Notes under the pieces: model-generated
The model's database searches: none
What the model was told of the DNA's origin: nothing
Seen by the model: the letters and a program-made list of their open reading frames with translations, nothing else
Assembly (NCBI GenBank): GCA_046496815.1
Contig: JAWOGN010000295.1
Location: forward strand, 1 to 23,382
Length of the DNA: 23,382 nt
Source: JAWOGN01 sp046496815
GTDB taxonomy: Bacteria > Desulfobacterota > DSM-4660 > Desulfatiglandales > Desulfatiglandaceae
Direction: 5' to 3'
Program-made: the position numbers and the translations under genes
Shown here: one piece after another, positions 1-8,068 of the stretch
Position numbering within the stretch: position 1 is the stretch's first letter
Layout: each line of letters starts with the position of its first letter

Positions 1-474
1 TCTCCCCTTGAGCGCTGCCTGCATGCCTTGGATGGTCTCATCCAGAGTCAGCAGGTTGGTTTTGCCGCAAACCGCACCGATCATGACCATATTGGCCACA
101 CGGTCTGACCCGACTTCCCGCGCAAGTTCGACCACGGGGACCTTCAGCAGCTCGATGTCGATGCGGGAGGGGTCTGCCTGGATGAGCGAAGCATTGACAA
201 ATACCCGCCCGTTGTTGCGAACCGTGGCCTCGAATTTTTCGAGAGAGGGGGTGTTCATGGCCACCAAGACGTCCGGGTTAGATGCTACCGGGGACGGGAT
301 TTTTTCCTCCGACAGCGTGACGGTGCAATTTGCGGTACCTCCCCGCATCTCGGCGCCGTAGGCCGGAAAGTAAGTTACGTTCAGGCCTTTCAGCATTGCA
401 CCATGGCTCAGGACGTACCCCATGAGCAGAACGCCCTGGCCACCAAAGCCGGCAAAAAGTGTTCGCGTCGTCAT
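1..474 (-). CDS. 2-oxoacid:ferredoxin oxidoreductase, gamma subunit (partial, C-terminus beyond window)
   Basis: Gamma subunit of a multi-subunit 2-oxoacid:ferredoxin oxidoreductase (KorC/VorC type), which helps convert a 2-oxoacid plus CoA to acyl-CoA, CO2 and reduced ferredoxin in the cytoplasm. The 158 visible codons begin MTTRTLFAGFGGQGVLLMG, with the family's glycine-rich FGGQGV segment at residues 10-15. YFPAYGAEMRGG at about residues 35-46 is also characteristic of gamma subunits. The start is an ATG at 474, with GAGG seven bases upstream, inside the end of the beta gene (ATGA overlap), so translation is probably coupled. The family is usually about 180 residues, so only a short C-terminus is missing. 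It is the last visible gene of the ferredoxin-alpha-beta-gamma operon. The true 2-oxoacid cannot be read from the sequence. Confidence 0.93.
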   Translation of the reverse strand, partial: MTTRTLFAGFGGQGVLLMGYVLSHGAMLKGLNVTYFPAYGAEMRGGTANCTVTLSEEKIPSPVASNPDVLVAMNTPSLEKFEATVRNNGRVFVNASLIQADPSRIDIELLKVPVVELAREVGSDRVANMVMIGAVCGKTNLLTLDETIQGMQAALKGR

Positions 475-1244
475 TTTTTGTCCTCGTATCCCGTGGTGTC
501 CTTAAGAACGCCCAAGGGGTAGGTCTTGACCATTTCGTCATTGACCCATTCCCAGGCCCCGCCGGGAGTCAGTTTCCAATTTGTCGGACAGGGGGAGAGG
601 AGTTCGACAAGAGAGAACCCCAGGCCGTCCAACTGGCACCGCAAGGCTTTTTTTATGGCTTTCTTTGCCCTTCGGATATTTTTGACAGAGGTGACGGCAC
701 AGCGTTCAATGTATGCCACGCCGTCAGACACGGCCAGCATGCGTGAAATGTCCAAAGGGCGGCCGTGAAGCTTCGGATCGCGTCCTCCCGGCGCTGTTGT
801 CGCATCCTGTCCCAAGACCGTGGTGGGGGCCATTTGGCCGCCGGTCATGCCATAAATGGCGTTGTTGATAAAAATCGTGGTAATGTTTTCACCCCGATTG
901 GCTGCGTGGATGGTTTCAGCCGTCCCGATGGCCGCCAGGTCGCCATCGCCCTGATAGGTGAGGACAACCTTATCCGGATGTACTCGTTTGATCCCCGTGG
1001 CGACGGCCAGCGCACGGCCATGGGGGGCCTCGACCATATCAAAATTAAAATAGTTGTAAGCCAGTACGGCACATCCCACGGGAGGCACGCCGATTGTTTT
1101 TTCACGCAGATTCAGTTCGTCCAAACATTCCGCCAACAACCGATGAACGATAGAATGCCCGCAGCCCGGACAGTAGTGGGTTGGCGTATCTTTGAGGGAT
1201 TCGGGCCATCCAAAAACCTTCTTGAAAGCGACTTCCGTGCTCAT
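471..1244 (-). CDS. 2-oxoacid:ferredoxin oxidoreductase, beta subunit (thiamine pyrophosphate-binding)
   Basis: Catalytic beta subunit that holds thiamine pyrophosphate and a [4Fe-4S] cluster. In 257 residues it shows HYCPGCGHS at 23-31 (Cys25 and Cys28), further conserved cysteines at 58 (VGCAV) and 219 (SPCPTNW), the TPP/Mg motif QGDGD at 98-102 and the NNAIYGMTGGQ segment at 127-137. This matches KorB/VorB-partner beta subunits in length and motif order. The ATG at 1244 has a strong GGAGG eight bases upstream and overlaps the alpha stop by ATGA. Electrons from substrate oxidation would pass through this subunit to the small ferredoxin subunit encoded first in the operon. Family assignment is secure; substrate (2-oxoglutarate, branched-chain or aryl 2-oxoacid) is unknown. 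Confidence 0.95.
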   Translation of the reverse strand: MSTEVAFKKVFGWPESLKDTPTHYCPGCGHSIVHRLLAECLDELNLREKTIGVPPVGCAVLAYNYFNFDMVEAPHGRALAVATGIKRVHPDKVVLTYQGDGDLAAIGTAETIHAANRGENITTIFINNAIYGMTGGQMAPTTVLGQDATTAPGGRDPKLHGRPLDISRMLAVSDGVAYIERCAVTSVKNIRRAKKAIKKALRCQLDGLGFSLVELLSPCPTNWKLTPGGAWEWVNDEMVKTYPLGVLKDTTGYEDKK

Positions 1245-2335
1245 AGCGCTAACCTCCGACCCACCTTTTCGTCTCCCGCAACGGCTGAGCGCATGAATTT
1301 ACCCACGTCATCCGGAGTGGGGATGATACCGCCCGGCACGCCGTAAAAATAAATTTCGGCCCGCTCACCCAGGGAGAGAATGACATCTTCGACCATTTGT
1401 CCCAACGATAATTCGAAGACGGCGACTTTATGGCTCTTTGATGCCAGCTCGCGCAGGGGGGCCGTCGGGAAAGGCCACAGCGTGATCGGCCGAAAAAGAC
1501 CGACGGCCAGGCCCTCCGCCCGCAACTTGTCGATGGCTCTTTCGGCGATCCGCGCTGCCGTACCATAAGCAACCACAATCATCTCGGCATTGTCCGCTTG
1601 GTGGGTTTCCCAGCGGAGTTCTTCCGCGGCGATCTGATCATATTTCTCCTGTAAATGCAGATTATGGTAGTAAAGCTCTCCTTTTTGTCCCAGCAGCATG
1701 GAGAAGATCGCACGGGGCTCTCGACCCTTGCAACCGGTGAGTGCCCAGTCTTTTTTCGGCAGATGATCAAGATCTATGAAATCAGGGAAGACAACCGGTT
1801 CCATGACTTGTCCCATCAGGCCATCGCCTAACAGCATGACCGGGTTGCGATATTTGTCCGCCAACTCGAAGGCAACAAAGGTAAGCTCCGCAAGTTCCTG
1901 GCAGCCGGCCGGCGCCAGGACCGGTGTCCGGTAGTCGCCATGACCGCCGCCTCGGGTGGCTTGAAAGTAATCCGCCGCTGACGGGGCAATGTTTCCCAGA
2001 CCCGGACCCCCGCGCATCATGTTAACGATGACCGCAGGCAATTCCATGCCGGCCATGAAAGAGATGCCCTCTTGTTTTAAGGAGATCCCGGGAGATGACG
2101 ATGAGGTCATGGCACGACCTCCCGCAACCGATGCGCCCAGAACCATGTTTATCGAGGCGACCTCGCTTTCTCCTTGAATAAAAGTTCCCCCCACTTCCGG
2201 CAAGCGGGCGGAGAGATATTCCGGCAATTCGTTCTGGGGTGTAATGGGATAACCGAAGTAATAACGGCAGCCGGCGCGTACGGCTGCCTCACCCACCACA
2301 TGAGACCCGCGCATTAACATTTTTTCACTGGGCAC
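1241..2335 (-). CDS. vorB: 2-oxoacid:ferredoxin oxidoreductase, alpha subunit (VorB/KorA-like)
   Basis: Alpha subunit supplying the pyrimidine-binding half of the TPP site and the CoA/transketolase-C region. The 364-residue protein has the hallmark YPITP at residues 29-33, followed by QNELPEY, the wording typical of proteins annotated VorB. EGISFMAGMELPAV lies near residue 95, and a C-terminal transketolase-like domain follows with VAYGTAARIAERA near 255 and RPITLWPFP near 282. I chose the GTG at 2335 because GAGG lies six bases upstream; an in-frame ATG at 2320 is an alternative without a good ribosome site. It overlaps the ferredoxin gene by 11 bases and the beta gene by 4, so the four genes form one translationally coupled unit. 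The symbol follows family usage; branched-chain specificity is not proven. Confidence 0.92.
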   Translation of the reverse strand: MPSEKMLMRGSHVVGEAAVRAGCRYYFGYPITPQNELPEYLSARLPEVGGTFIQGESEVASINMVLGASVAGGRAMTSSSSPGISLKQEGISFMAGMELPAVIVNMMRGGPGLGNIAPSAADYFQATRGGGHGDYRTPVLAPAGCQELAELTFVAFELADKYRNPVMLLGDGLMGQVMEPVVFPDFIDLDHLPKKDWALTGCKGREPRAIFSMLLGQKGELYYHNLHLQEKYDQIAAEELRWETHQADNAEMIVVAYGTAARIAERAIDKLRAEGLAVGLFRPITLWPFPTAPLRELASKSHKVAVFELSLGQMVEDVILSLGERAEIYFYGVPGGIIPTPDDVGKFMRSAVAGDEKVGRRLAL

Positions 2336-2567
2336 GATATACCTCTATGGCGACTTCAGGGCAGACAATGGCACACTGGGTGCAACCTGTACAGCCTTTT
2401 TCGCCTTCCGCTAAGTTCTCTTTAAACCGAGCCGGACGATAGCCCTTTTGGTTGAGGGATTCGTCAACTTCGATCCTGTGTGCGGGACAGACATCGATGC
2501 ACAGATGGCAGCCTTTGCATCGTTCCCTATGAATTGATATTTTACCGCGTGCTGTTTTCTTGACCAT
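2325..2567 (-). CDS. 2x[4Fe-4S] ferredoxin, delta subunit of the 2-oxoacid oxidoreductase
   Basis: An 80-residue bacterial-type ferredoxin that would accept electrons from the TPP-containing core. Two CxxCxxCxxxCP motifs are visible, at Cys17-20-23-27 and Cys59-62-65-69, each followed by proline. The long linker between them (about 31 residues) is usual for delta-type subunits of this enzyme family. The first gene of the operon, it overlaps alpha by 11 bases. The start is uncertain: the ATG at 2567 is preceded by GGAG only three bases away, and an in-frame TTG at 2576 would add three residues. I prefer the ATG because MVKKTARGKISIHRERC gives a normal N-terminus. Oxygen-labile clusters fit an anaerobe. 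Confidence 0.9.
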   Translation of the reverse strand: MVKKTARGKISIHRERCKGCHLCIDVCPAHRIEVDESLNQKGYRPARFKENLAEGEKGCTGCTQCAIVCPEVAIEVYRAQ

Positions 2568-2730
2568 GATCTCCAACCGTCGAAATGAAAGCGCCCTTCA
2601 GCAAACTGCGGCGCTTCTTTTGAATGCCGGGCTCCGGGGTGTTTACCGTCCGCCGGGAAACGCAACGAAAGCGACCGGCCAAACTCGGGGATGTGAACGT
2701 CCAGTTCCCATTGCATTAAAAAAACAAACT

Positions 2731-2759
2731 TCTTTAGTTTTGAAATTATGATTTGTCAA
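2731..2759 (-). promoter_or_regulatory. Candidate sigma70-type promoter for the 2-oxoacid oxidoreductase operon
   Basis: Read on the minus strand, a perfect TTGACA (2759-2754) is followed by a 17-base spacer and TAAAGA (2736-2731), a weak -10 matching three of six positions. Transcription would start near 2724 and give a leader of roughly 155 bases before the ATG at 2567. The upstream side is A/T rich. The -35 is convincing and the -10 is not, so this is a moderate candidate only. Confidence 0.4.
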
Positions 2760-2803
2760 GGATTTTTCAACATATTTCGGTATCAAGCGGCAGAAAAAAG
2801 GCT

Positions 2804-2833
2804 TTGAAAAAAAATATTTATTTCTGTTATACT
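2804..2833 (+). promoter_or_regulatory. Candidate sigma70-type promoter facing the formate dehydrogenase genes
   Basis: TTGAAA (2804-2809, five of six) and TATACT (2828-2833, five of six) are separated by 18 bases. Transcription would start near 2840, giving a leader of about 360 bases before fdhA at 3201. The element lies back to back with the minus-strand candidate at 2731-2759, so the two divergent operons may share upstream DNA and a regulator. Confidence 0.45.
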
Positions 2834-3010
2834 CGGCTCCTCTTGGCAATTTATTCACTATCCGGTATCACAGTGGTGCTTTGACCCCCCCCGGCAGCGG
2901 AAAAAGAAGCCGTTGGCATCGCATAGTTTTTTAGGACCAAGGTTGAACGGTTCAGGGTTTTCCGATGAAATCGGGATTCCGGATTGAAATGTCAAGCCAT
3001 CTGCTGTCAA

Positions 3011-3058
3011 GGGGTTGCGTCTTGCTTGCACGCATGGCGGCTTTGCACCCCATGGGTG
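3011..3058 (+). promoter_or_regulatory. Possible structured leader with two competing pairings
   Basis: GGGGT+TGCGT (3011-3020) can pair with ACGCA (3030-3034) and ACCCC (3047-3051), a ten-base-pair stem with a 12-base bulge on its 3' side. CACCC (3046-3050) can instead pair with GGGTG (3054-3058) across a three-base loop. The two pairings compete for the same C run. This sits in the proposed fdhA leader. It does not match any riboswitch I can recall, and chance pairing is possible. Confidence 0.25.
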
Positions 3059-3119
3059 AAGTTGAGCAAGTCAAATTTTCATCGATTATGGAATGCAAGT
3101 TCAAGCGGTTATACCGTCT

Positions 3120-3147
3120 GAACCTTGAACTTTGAACCTGGAACCGA
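3120..3147 (+). repeat. Four degenerate heptanucleotide repeats (GAACCTT-like)
   Basis: GAACCTT, GAACTTT, GAACCTG and GAACCGA follow one another without gaps. Similar TTGAAC-rich runs occur in intergenic DNA of Desulfobacterota, so this may be simple repeat DNA and not an operator. It ends 53 bases before the fdhA start. Confidence 0.5.
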
Positions 3148-3200
3148 TCCGTTTAGGTAGGAGTTTATCCGTTTAAGATCGCTAGGAATTTGGGGCAACA

Positions 3201-5969
3201 ATGGATTCTGAAAATGTAATTATTATCGATGGTCACGAAGTTTCCTATGCACCCGGTGAAACAATCCTTCAGGTGGCGCAACGAAACGGTTTCGATATCC
3301 CCACCCTTTGCTATTTAAAAGGGGCCTCCCCGACAGGCGCCTGCAGGATTTGTCTGGTCGAAGTTGAAGGCGCACAAAGTCTGGTGGCATCATGTGCAAC
3401 GCCTGCGGCGCCAAAAATGGTAGTGCGGACTGAAACCTCACGTGTGGTCGATGCACGGCGGACGAATCTCGAGGTGTTGCTTGCCTCCGGGCACCACAAC
3501 TGCCTTGTTCAGGACCTGGGCATTGATTCCTGGACCGACTTTCAACTAAAGTCCTTGGCGGTAAAGGAGCATGAAGACCTTTGCCCTGCATACGGTGAGT
3601 GCAAATTGCAGGACCTGGCTGTTCGATACCAAATCAAGCCAAATCATTTTACTCCTGCTGAGGTTCGCTACCCAATTGAAAACGTAAACCCTTTTATTGT
3701 TCGCGATTTTTCCAGATGTATCCTTTGCGGTCGTTGTGTGCAGGCCTGCAATGAAGTCCAGGTAAACAACGCAATCCACTTCGATTACCGGGGTTCCGAA
3801 TCCAAGATTGTGACCGAAGGGGACCATCCTCTGAAGGATTCGAATTGCGTCTTTTGCGGGGAATGTGTTCAGGCCTGTCCGGTGGGTGCCCTGATTTTAA
3901 AGGAAGACCTTTCGGCAACGCGTTTTTTGAACGAAACAAAGAAGGTTCGGACCACGTGCCCATACTGCGGTGTCGGATGCCAGATCTATCTCCATATTCA
4001 AGAGGATCGGGTCGTCAAGGTGACGGGTGTGGAAGATGTCGGTCCCAACTTCGGAAGTCTCTGTGTGAAAGGTCGTTTTGGGTTTAATTTTATTCATGAT
4101 CCCGAAAGATTAAAGACCCCGTTGATCAAGGAGAATGGAAAACTCAGAGAGGCGTCATGGGGTGAAGCCCTCAACTTTATTGCGGAAAAACTGACCCAAA
4201 TCAAGAAAGACTCGGGTCCGGATTCCATTATGTTGTTGAGCAGTGCCCGCATTACGAATGAGGAAAACTATCTGGTCCAGAAATTTGCCAGGGCCACGAT
4301 AGGAACCAACAACATAGACCACTGCGCCCGGCTCTGACATTCCTCAACCGTGGCCGGTCTGGCCGCAGCTTTCGGAAGTGGCGCCATGACAAATCCCATC
4401 GGGGATATAGAAAAAGCCGACTTAATACTCATTACCGGGTCAAATACCACGGAGAACCATCCGGTACTCTCTTCCTATGTAAAGCGGGCCGTGGCTTATA
4501 AGGGAGCGAAATTGATTGTTGTCGATCCCCGCAAGATCCCGATTACGCAATTTGCCACCGTCTGGCTGAGACCCAACCTCGGAACGGATGTGGCCTATCT
4601 CAACGGGATGATGCGTGTTATCATCAAAGAAAACCTCTACGACGAAGATTATGTTACGGCCCGCACGGTCGGTCTGGATGACCTCAAAAACACCGTTGAG
4701 AAATATACGCCCGAGTATGTAGAAGAAATCACCGGAATCCCCAAGAACCGGCTTATTGAGGCGGCCCGCCTTTATGCCGAGGCGCCTGCGGCATCCATCC
4801 TTTACGCCATGGGAATCACGCAACATACTACGGGGACTGATAATGTGAAGTCTCTTGCAAATCTCGCCATGCTCTGCGGTAATGTAGGCGTTGCGGGTGG
4901 CGGAGTTAATCCGCTTCGAGGTCAGAACAACGTGCAAGGCGCTTGCGACATGGGGGCCCTGCCCAATGTGTATACGGGATACCAGCCGGTCGCTGATCTT
5001 GCCGTGCGTGATCGCATGGCGAAAGCCTGGAATGTAGAAGCGCTTCCGGAGCAGCCCGGCATTACGGTGACCGATATGATGGAAAAGGCGCATGAAGGAA
5101 ACATAAAGGCGCTCTATATCATTGGTGAGAACCCCATGGTCTCGGATCCTGACCTGAATCATGCCAAGAAAAGCCTGGAGAATTTGGATTTCCTCGTGGT
5201 CCAGGATATATTCCTCACGGAGACGGCTCAAATGGCGGATGTGGTGCTCCCGGCCGCATCCTATGCCGAGAAAGAGGGGACTTTCGTCAACACGGAAAGA
5301 AAGGTCCAGCTGATTCGCAAGGCCGTGGATCCCCCTGGAGAGGCCCGGGAGGACTGGAGGATTATTGCCGACCTTTCGGGTCGAATGGGGCACCCGATGC
5401 ATTACGCGAGCGCAAAGGATATCATGGAAGAAATTGCAGCGGTGACACCCTCTTATTGCGGCATCAATTACAACCGCCTGCAAATGGATGGGATCCATTG
5501 GCCATGTCCCGGTACAGATCATCCGGGAACCCCCTGCCTCCATGTGGACCAGTTTACCTGTGGGCTGGGAGTTTTTCATGCCATAGACTATATCCCACCG
5601 GCGGAGTTGCCGGATGAGAAATACCCTTTATATCTTACAACGGGCCGTGTTCTTTATCAGTATCACACAGGTTCCATGACGATGAAAACACCCGGGCTGA
5701 ATGCGCTTGCGCCCGGATGCTTTGTGGAGCTTTCAGCACAGGATGCGGAAGCGTACGAGATAGAGGATGGAGATTCACTTAAAATCTCATCAAGAAGGGG
5801 TGAGATTGAAGCGAAGGCCAGGCTATCCGAAAAAGCGGTCCTCGGCACCATTTTTATCCCCTTTCATTATGCGGAGGCCGCTGCCAATAAGTTGACCAAT
5901 ACGGCCCTTGATCCGACGGCCGGAATCCCTGAGTTGAAGGTGTGCGCTGTACGCATTGAAAAGATTTAG
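3201..5969 (+). CDS. fdhA: Selenocysteine-containing formate dehydrogenase, alpha subunit (NAD(P)-linked type)
   Basis: Cytoplasmic molybdenum or tungsten formate dehydrogenase interconverting formate and CO2, 922 residues when TGA at 4335-4337 is read as selenocysteine. N-terminal NuoG-like part: [2Fe-2S] ligands Cys37, 48, 51 and 65, a His-Cys cluster region with HHNC at 98-101 and Cys128/134, then two ferredoxin motifs at Cys173-183 and Cys216-226. The bis-MGD catalytic part starts with CPYCGVGC (253-260) and LCVKG (Lys290). CARL-Sec-H at 375-380 matches the active site of E. coli FdhF (CARV-Sec-H). The C-terminal molydopterin-dinucleotide domain has TTGRVLYQYHTGSMT and ends TAGIPELKVCAVRIEKI. 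Frame and homology run uninterrupted through the TGA. ATG at 3201 has GGGG five bases upstream. It is followed after 23 bases by its likely NADP(H)-coupling partner. Requires SelABCD encoded elsewhere. Confidence 0.96.
4335..4377 (+). promoter_or_regulatory. Selenocysteine UGA codon and bacterial SECIS hairpin
   Basis: The in-frame TGA (4335-4337) is followed by a hairpin within the coding sequence. GTGGCC (4350-4355) pairs with GGCCGC (4361-4366), with one G-U pair, around loop GGTCT (4356-4360). TTCC (4340-4343) can pair with GGAA (4374-4377) as an outer helix. The loop sequence and the 18-base distance from UGA to loop equal those of the E. coli fdhF element as I recall it. Such hairpins bind SelB to decode UGA. 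Confidence 0.9.
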
Positions 5970-5992
5970 AAGTAAAAATAGAAAGGATGAAA

Positions 5993-7915
5993 ATGGAAAA
6001 CCTTGTCTTCTCCACCTGGGGTAAATGGAAAGACAGTTCCGGTTCGGCGCAAACCGATGACCTGCCTGCCCGGTTTGGTCAAAAAAAGTTGCTGAAGGCA
6101 TTTATGGGCTGGAACGGCATGTTTGTCCGGGATGCCGCTGTGAATATCGTTGATATGACGAGGGAATACGCTGCTGAGGCCGCGAAGCAATCTTGCGGGC
6201 ACTGTACGCCGTGCCGTGAATGCATGTATCGAATGCGCAATATTCTCGATGGCATCTGCGAAGGCCGGGGTACTGAGGGAGACCTGGACGTTTTGGAATA
6301 CTTGGCCCGGTTTGTTATGGACAGCGCCTACTGTGATATCGGTCTTACCTCTCCGCGCCCTATTTTAGATGCGCTTGAACACGGTCGGAAGGATTTTATG
6401 CGGGCTATCCAAGACAAAAAGCCGGTGCCCAGAGCCCATTATGTGGCCCGGGTTACGGCTCCTTGCATAAATGCGTGCCCTGCTCACCTGGATATTCCGG
6501 GCTACGTTGAAAAAATCCATCTGGGCCGTTGGGATGAAGCCCTTGAAATCATCCGCAGAGACTGCTGCCTGCCCGGTACAATCGGCCGGGTATGTGTCAG
6601 GCCATGTGAGTTTAACTGCCGGCGTGGGCTGATGGACGAACCCGTCGCCATCAAGGCGCTTAAGCGATTTGCCGCGGATCAGGAATTGGCCCGAGGAGTT
6701 GACCCGGAGTTTTCGTCCGCCGAGAGAAAAAAAGAAAAAGTGGCCATCATCGGGGCCGGACCGGCAGGGCTCTCCTGTGCTTACTATCTGGGGCTTGGCG
6801 GCTACAACACGACCGTCTTTGAAGCCTTGCCCGAACCGGGCGGCATGGCCAAAGTCGGTATCCCCGACTACCGCCTGCCTCCGAATATTTTGAATTATGA
6901 AATATCCCTGGTCGAAAAGCTGGGCGCTGAAATACGGTATGGCGTCAATGTGGGCCGGGACGTGACCCTGGAAGATCTGAGCAAAGAGGGATACAAGGCT
7001 GTTTTCGTCGGCGTCGGCGCCCCGGAAGCGTCCGCGATGCGCTGCGAAGGAGAGGACGCAGGATATGAGCGATTCATGACCGGTATTCAATTCCTGCGCG
7101 AGATTGCCTTTGGACGTCGGCCCATTAAAGGAAAGAAAATCGCCGTGATCGGCGGCGGAAACGTGGCCATGGATTGCGTGCGCTCCGCCAAGCGCATCGG
7201 CTTTCAAGACGTTAACTTGATCTATCGTCGGACCGAGGCCGAGATGCCGGCTGATGCCGTAGAGATTGAGGAAGCCAAGGAAGAAGGAATCAAGTTTAAC
7301 TTTTTGGTACAGCCGATTAAAATTTTAGCCGAGAATGGGAAGGTGTCAGGCCTGGAGTGCCTTAGAATGGAGTTGGGCGAACCCGATGATTCCGGCCGGC
7401 GAAGACCCATACCCATCGAGGGGAGCAATTTCGTAATCGAGTGCGACGCCATGGTGCCTGCCATCGGGCAGGTGTGTGTGGTCGACCGAGTCTTGCCTGA
7501 GGGGACAGAGCTAACGCCCTGGAAAACCCTGGTTGTGGATGAAATAACTTTTCAGTCGTCCCAACGGAACGTTTTCGGCGGCGGGGACTGTATCACCGGA
7601 CCTGCCACGCTGATTGCCGCCTTGGCCGCCGGCAAAAATGCGGCCCGGTTTATAGCCCATTATATAGAGGCCGGCGAATGTGAACCCGAGGATGCCGATT
7701 GGATGGAAAAGGTGATCGATGAGTTGGGTGTCTATGATCCCGATGAGAAAACGCCCGTCGCGGCTCAGATCCGAAGACCTCCTCTGAAGGCCCTTGATCC
7801 GGCTAGCCGAACATCGAGCTTTGAGGAGGTGGAATCGGGTTTTTCTCGGGCCGAGGCATTCAAGGAGGCGTCCCGCTGCTTGCGCTGCTACCGGATCGGA
7901 CTGGCTGCCGTCTGA
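5993..7915 (+). CDS. NuoF-type [4Fe-4S] domain / GltD-type FAD-NAD(P)H oxidoreductase fusion, formate dehydrogenase partner
   Basis: A 640-residue fusion. Residues 1-135 resemble only the C-terminal cluster domain of NuoF (SCGHCTPC at 67-74, fourth ligand Cys114); the FMN/NADH-binding part of NuoF is absent. Residues 150-640 are a GltD/NfnB-like module: N-terminal Fe-S cysteines (158, 162, 201, 205, 209), FAD loop GAGPAGL at 254-260, dinucleotide loop GGGNVAMD at 387-394, YRRTEAEMP at 411-419, FGGGDC at 528-533 and a C-terminal CLRC at 629-632. The arginines after the second Rossmann strand suggest NADPH. It follows fdhA by 23 bases, so it probably passes electrons between NADP(H) and the FdhA clusters. 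The start at 5993 has AAAGGA five bases upstream; the ATG at 5987 overlaps that ribosome site. Bifurcation, as in NfnAB, is possible but unproven. Confidence 0.9.
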   Translation: MENLVFSTWGKWKDSSGSAQTDDLPARFGQKKLLKAFMGWNGMFVRDAAVNIVDMTREYAAEAAKQSCGHCTPCRECMYRMRNILDGICEGRGTEGDLDVLEYLARFVMDSAYCDIGLTSPRPILDALEHGRKDFMRAIQDKKPVPRAHYVARVTAPCINACPAHLDIPGYVEKIHLGRWDEALEIIRRDCCLPGTIGRVCVRPCEFNCRRGLMDEPVAIKALKRFAADQELARGVDPEFSSAERKKEKVAIIGAGPAGLSCAYYLGLGGYNTTVFEALPEPGGMAKVGIPDYRLPPNILNYEISLVEKLGAEIRYGVNVGRDVTLEDLSKEGYKAVFVGVGAPEASAMRCEGEDAGYERFMTGIQFLREIAFGRRPIKGKKIAVIGGGNVAMDCVRSAKRIGFQDVNLIYRRTEAEMPADAVEIEEAKEEGIKFNFLVQPIKILAENGKVSGLECLRMELGEPDDSGRRRPIPIEGSNFVIECDAMVPAIGQVCVVDRVLPEGTELTPWKTLVVDEITFQSSQRNVFGGGDCITGPATLIAALAAGKNAARFIAHYIEAGECEPEDADWMEKVIDELGVYDPDEKTPVAAQIRRPPLKALDPASRTSSFEEVESGFSRAEAFKEASRCLRCYRIGLAAV

Positions 7916-8068
7916 TTTTTCCCAAGTGAGGGTGACGTTTTAACGGCTTGAGAATCAGACCGGATAGGCCGCCAAGGCACGATTTCAACGCGCTGAATTC
8001 ATACCATTTTTTCAATTTCACCCAGATGGAGCAGCGGTATGTTTCAGTATCTAGGATGACTTTAGAAT

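Larger units (their letters stand above)
2568..3200. other. Divergent intergenic region, 633 bases, no gene
   Basis: No convincing coding sequence on either strand: the open frames here lack ribosome sites and family-like sequence. It holds the two back-to-back promoter candidates (2731-2759 minus, 2804-2833 plus), a run of eight C at about 2885, a potential leader hairpin (3011-3058), a degenerate heptanucleotide tandem repeat (3120-3147) and two copies of ATCCGTTTA twenty bases apart (starting near 3148 and 3168). The stretch 2720-2830 is A/T rich relative to flanking genes. GGGG at 3192-3195 serves as the probable ribosome site for fdhA. Confidence 0.7.

Noticed and set aside
2840..3200. 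Molybdenum cofactor riboswitch upstream of fdhA
   Set aside because: Considered because the gene needs a pterin cofactor, but I could not find the conserved Moco riboswitch sequence blocks; only generic hairpins are visible.
3201..4337. Truncated formate dehydrogenase fragment followed by a separate second gene from 4350
   Set aside because: Homology, frame and the Sec-type active-site context continue through the TGA, and a SECIS hairpin follows; one selenoprotein gene explains both pieces.
4440..5579. Long open frame of 379 codons on the minus strand
   Set aside because: It lies entirely antisense to the catalytic domain of fdhA, has no family-like motifs or ribosome site, and is a by-product of codon bias in the real gene.
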